A DNA stretch of 64,000 nt from Sipunculus nudus. Lineage: Eukaryota > Annelida > Sipuncula > Golfingiida > Sipunculidae. How positions within the stretch are numbered: position 1 is the stretch's first letter; each line of letters begins with the position of its first letter. Made by a program: the position numbers and the translations under genes. The notes beneath the pieces were generated by a model, which saw only the letters and a program-made list of their open reading frames with translations, did no database searches and was not told the origin of the DNA. This document shows positions 62,150 to 64,000 of this stretch, one piece after another. Location of the stretch: assembly GCA_026874595.1 (NCBI GenBank), contig CM049307.1, positions 53,858,370 to 53,922,369 of the forward strand, written 5' to 3'.

Positions 62150-63528
62150 CTGTTTTGATAGCGGTACTCGCGCACTGGTTGAGTCCCATAAATGTCCAGA
62201 AACAATAAACTACGAGAAATCTCATATTTGTTCCTCTTTTGAGCTCCAAAAATGTTTAACCTATATATTTTCTGGTCTCAGTTTCGTAAATAAACCAAAT
62301 TTTGTCACCTTTATGTGAAGGAACTTAACGGTACTGCCTCGGTATTTTGAAGGAGTTACACTCTCTTCCTTTCAGAGGTTTCTCTCTCTGACAATCTCTT
62401 GACCACTTGTGCCAACCCATTTTGGTTCACTTGACACCTACGATCGTGATCATGTTGGCATTATTGATCATGTTGGCGATATTGATCTCTGTCTGATACA
62501 AACTGGTGAAGCATGCACTGAGGAAAATCAGATAAGTGATTCCCGATATCACAGAAGCGGAAGTGTACCTTTCTTTGTATATATTGACAGATACATTTGG
62601 CATTGATTATTTGTGATATATGTAAAATTGAAATATCCCGGAAAATGACGATCACTAAGCCAAAATGTTTTAGTTACACCTACATCCTATTTTGCACTTT
62701 TAGTATCTGGACTCCCTTTGCTTTCCTAAATAATATTTAAATCCAAACATATTTTATGTTATTAAAAGTTTTTTGTTCAATAGCTGACTCCAGTCAAAGT
62801 GAAAGTTTGCATTTCTTTGTATATATAGACAGGAACTTTTTTAACAAAGCGACGATGAAATCCAATATATTAACATTTTACATGGCAAAAGTGCACTGGT
62901 TTTAATTTCTGTTATCACTACTCGCTTTGTTAAATCCTAATATCTAAAATTCGGACCTTCCCTAATAAATAAAATCTAATTTTCTCACCGGCTCACCCGT
63001 AAAAGCACGAAAACTTAAAAAAAACAGCACTCGATGGAAAATGCATAAAATTTCAAATCATGAGTTCCGTAATTGGTTTTAACTATATACTCTATAGGTT
63101 CTCTAAAACCTTTTTTTTTATTTATATGTTGCAAATCAGTTTGAAAACTGCCATGCAGATTTTCTTGAAATAGTAAATCGCTTGAGACAAAGATCAGTCC
63201 TAAGGCTTGTTTGATCGACGTCTTAACTTCGCGGTTGACATTTAACGTGTCGGACTCGGCGCGATCGAGCTATAAATTATTTGCAGTGCCTGTATTCAAA
63301 AACAGATCTATTAAATGGGAACCCAGGAAGGTCACATGTGATACCTTTGATTTCTTATATCTTCAACAACAGAATATACCATTATTTTTCCTATGTCAGC
63401 TTATTGTCGATATATTTTCAAACGCAGCGGACAACAAAGTTCAGCGATCAAGCTCGTTGAGTTCACCCACGCACGAAAGTTAGGGATAGATTTTCCATGC
63501 TAAATGTAAAGGCCTCGTATATTATCAG
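62150..63528. other. Upstream of the PAN exon; no feature recognised
   Basis: A short near-repeat GATCATGTTGGC(A/G)(T/A)ATTGATC occurs twice at about 62449-62485. Upstream exons (signal peptide) of the discoidin-type gene are expected here or further right but were not identified. Confidence 0.45.
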
Positions 63529-63780
63529 TAGCCTGGTGGCGAAATGGGTAATGCGATCAAAAGGTTGTGGGTTCGCGTCCCGTTCTGACCGCCGTCTGCG
63601 CTAAGTCTCCTAACCATGCAAAACTTTACCACAAGGGTATGCTCTCTCGAACCAGGTAACGGACACTGGTCGTGGGTGGAAGTCAAATGAAGATCGAATA
63701 ACCTTCTAGCGCCTGATTTGCCTGCTTCGGCTTTATATGCTCCCCGGGGAGCCGAGAAAAGCTACAAGAATATACAGGCC
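63529..63780 (+). mobile_element. tRNA-derived SINE
   Basis: The head resembles a tRNA: A-box-like TGGCGAAATGGGT (63536-63548) and B-box GGTTCGCGTCC (63570-63580, consensus GGTTCGANTCC), suitable for RNA polymerase III. A ~180-bp tRNA-unrelated body follows, ending near a GCTCCCCGGGGAGC palindrome (about 63739-63752). It does not fold as a complete functional tRNA. Family not identified. Confidence 0.6.
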
Positions 63781-64000
63781 CGAAAGTCCAGGAAGGCAAA
63801 GGGTAAAGTCTGATGAGACTGACATCATTAGGTGTAAAAAGGTATGCGCGCGCGAGTCCCCCCCCCCCCCCTTATCTACGACTCCTTACTTGTTTTCTTG
63901 CTCAAATAAAAAAATGAAACATATGATCTTGGTGCAAAATTAAGAAAATATGCTCGCAGGTTTCTAACCAAGCATGACATGTTGATTTAAGATCACAAGA

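Noticed and set aside
63529-63605. Functional tRNA gene
   Set aside because: A- and B-box-like words are present, but the acceptor and anticodon arms do not pair convincingly and a SINE-like body follows.

Overview
This window is AT-rich animal nuclear DNA: exons are separated by GT/AG introns of hundreds to thousands of bases, and most of the rest is repeat. The repeat content (pearl/HINE-like elements with a GACAGACGG tetranucleotide tail and a terminal hairpin, a Tx1/L1-type LINE, a Ty3/gypsy element of the K02A2.6-like type, hAT-type elements) and a PAN plus F5/8C (discoidin) gene suggest a lophotrochozoan, most likely a mollusc or a brachiopod. The species cannot be fixed from the sequence alone.

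Layout. (1) 5159-20567, minus strand: the 5' part of an isovaleryl-CoA dehydrogenase (IVD) gene. Seven exons join in perfect phase and encode about 265 residues. The remaining C-terminal exons were not found in 1-5158 and are presumably left of the window. The introns are packed with non-autonomous elements, including three copies of one family (ends AACTAG...GGATAC) and a six-unit ~340-bp tandem array. (2) 20568-27065: intergenic, with a 60-bp palindrome, a ~1-kb foldback and several microsatellites. (3) 27066-35356, plus strand: a BTB-BACK-kelch (KLHL-type) gene with four recognisable exons. The exon needed for the first half of one kelch blade is absent and the flanking exons are out of phase. 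(4) 35532-40958, minus strand: a degenerate Ty3/gypsy retrotransposon with ~215-220 bp LTRs, carrying an internal 1.56-kb hAT-type insertion. (5) 41-50 kb: almost no recognisable coding sequence; MITEs and short tandem repeats. (6) 50101-62149, minus strand: a gene fragment with a PAN/apple-like exon, a Thr/Pro linker and an F5/8C domain split over three exons. A 6.2-kb Tx1/L1-type LINE (intact ORF1, broken ORF2) sits antisense in its last visible intron. (7) 62150-64000: mostly unrecognised, ending with a tRNA-derived SINE.

The three host genes have no evident functional link: mitochondrial leucine catabolism, a probable Cullin-3 adaptor, and an extracellular or surface protein. No operon, CRISPR or prokaryotic feature is present. 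The most informative material is the nested transposon record. Several insertions can be resolved to near single-base boundaries because an uninterrupted copy of the target repeat lies in the same window. That supports TSD-less, Helentron-like insertion for one family.
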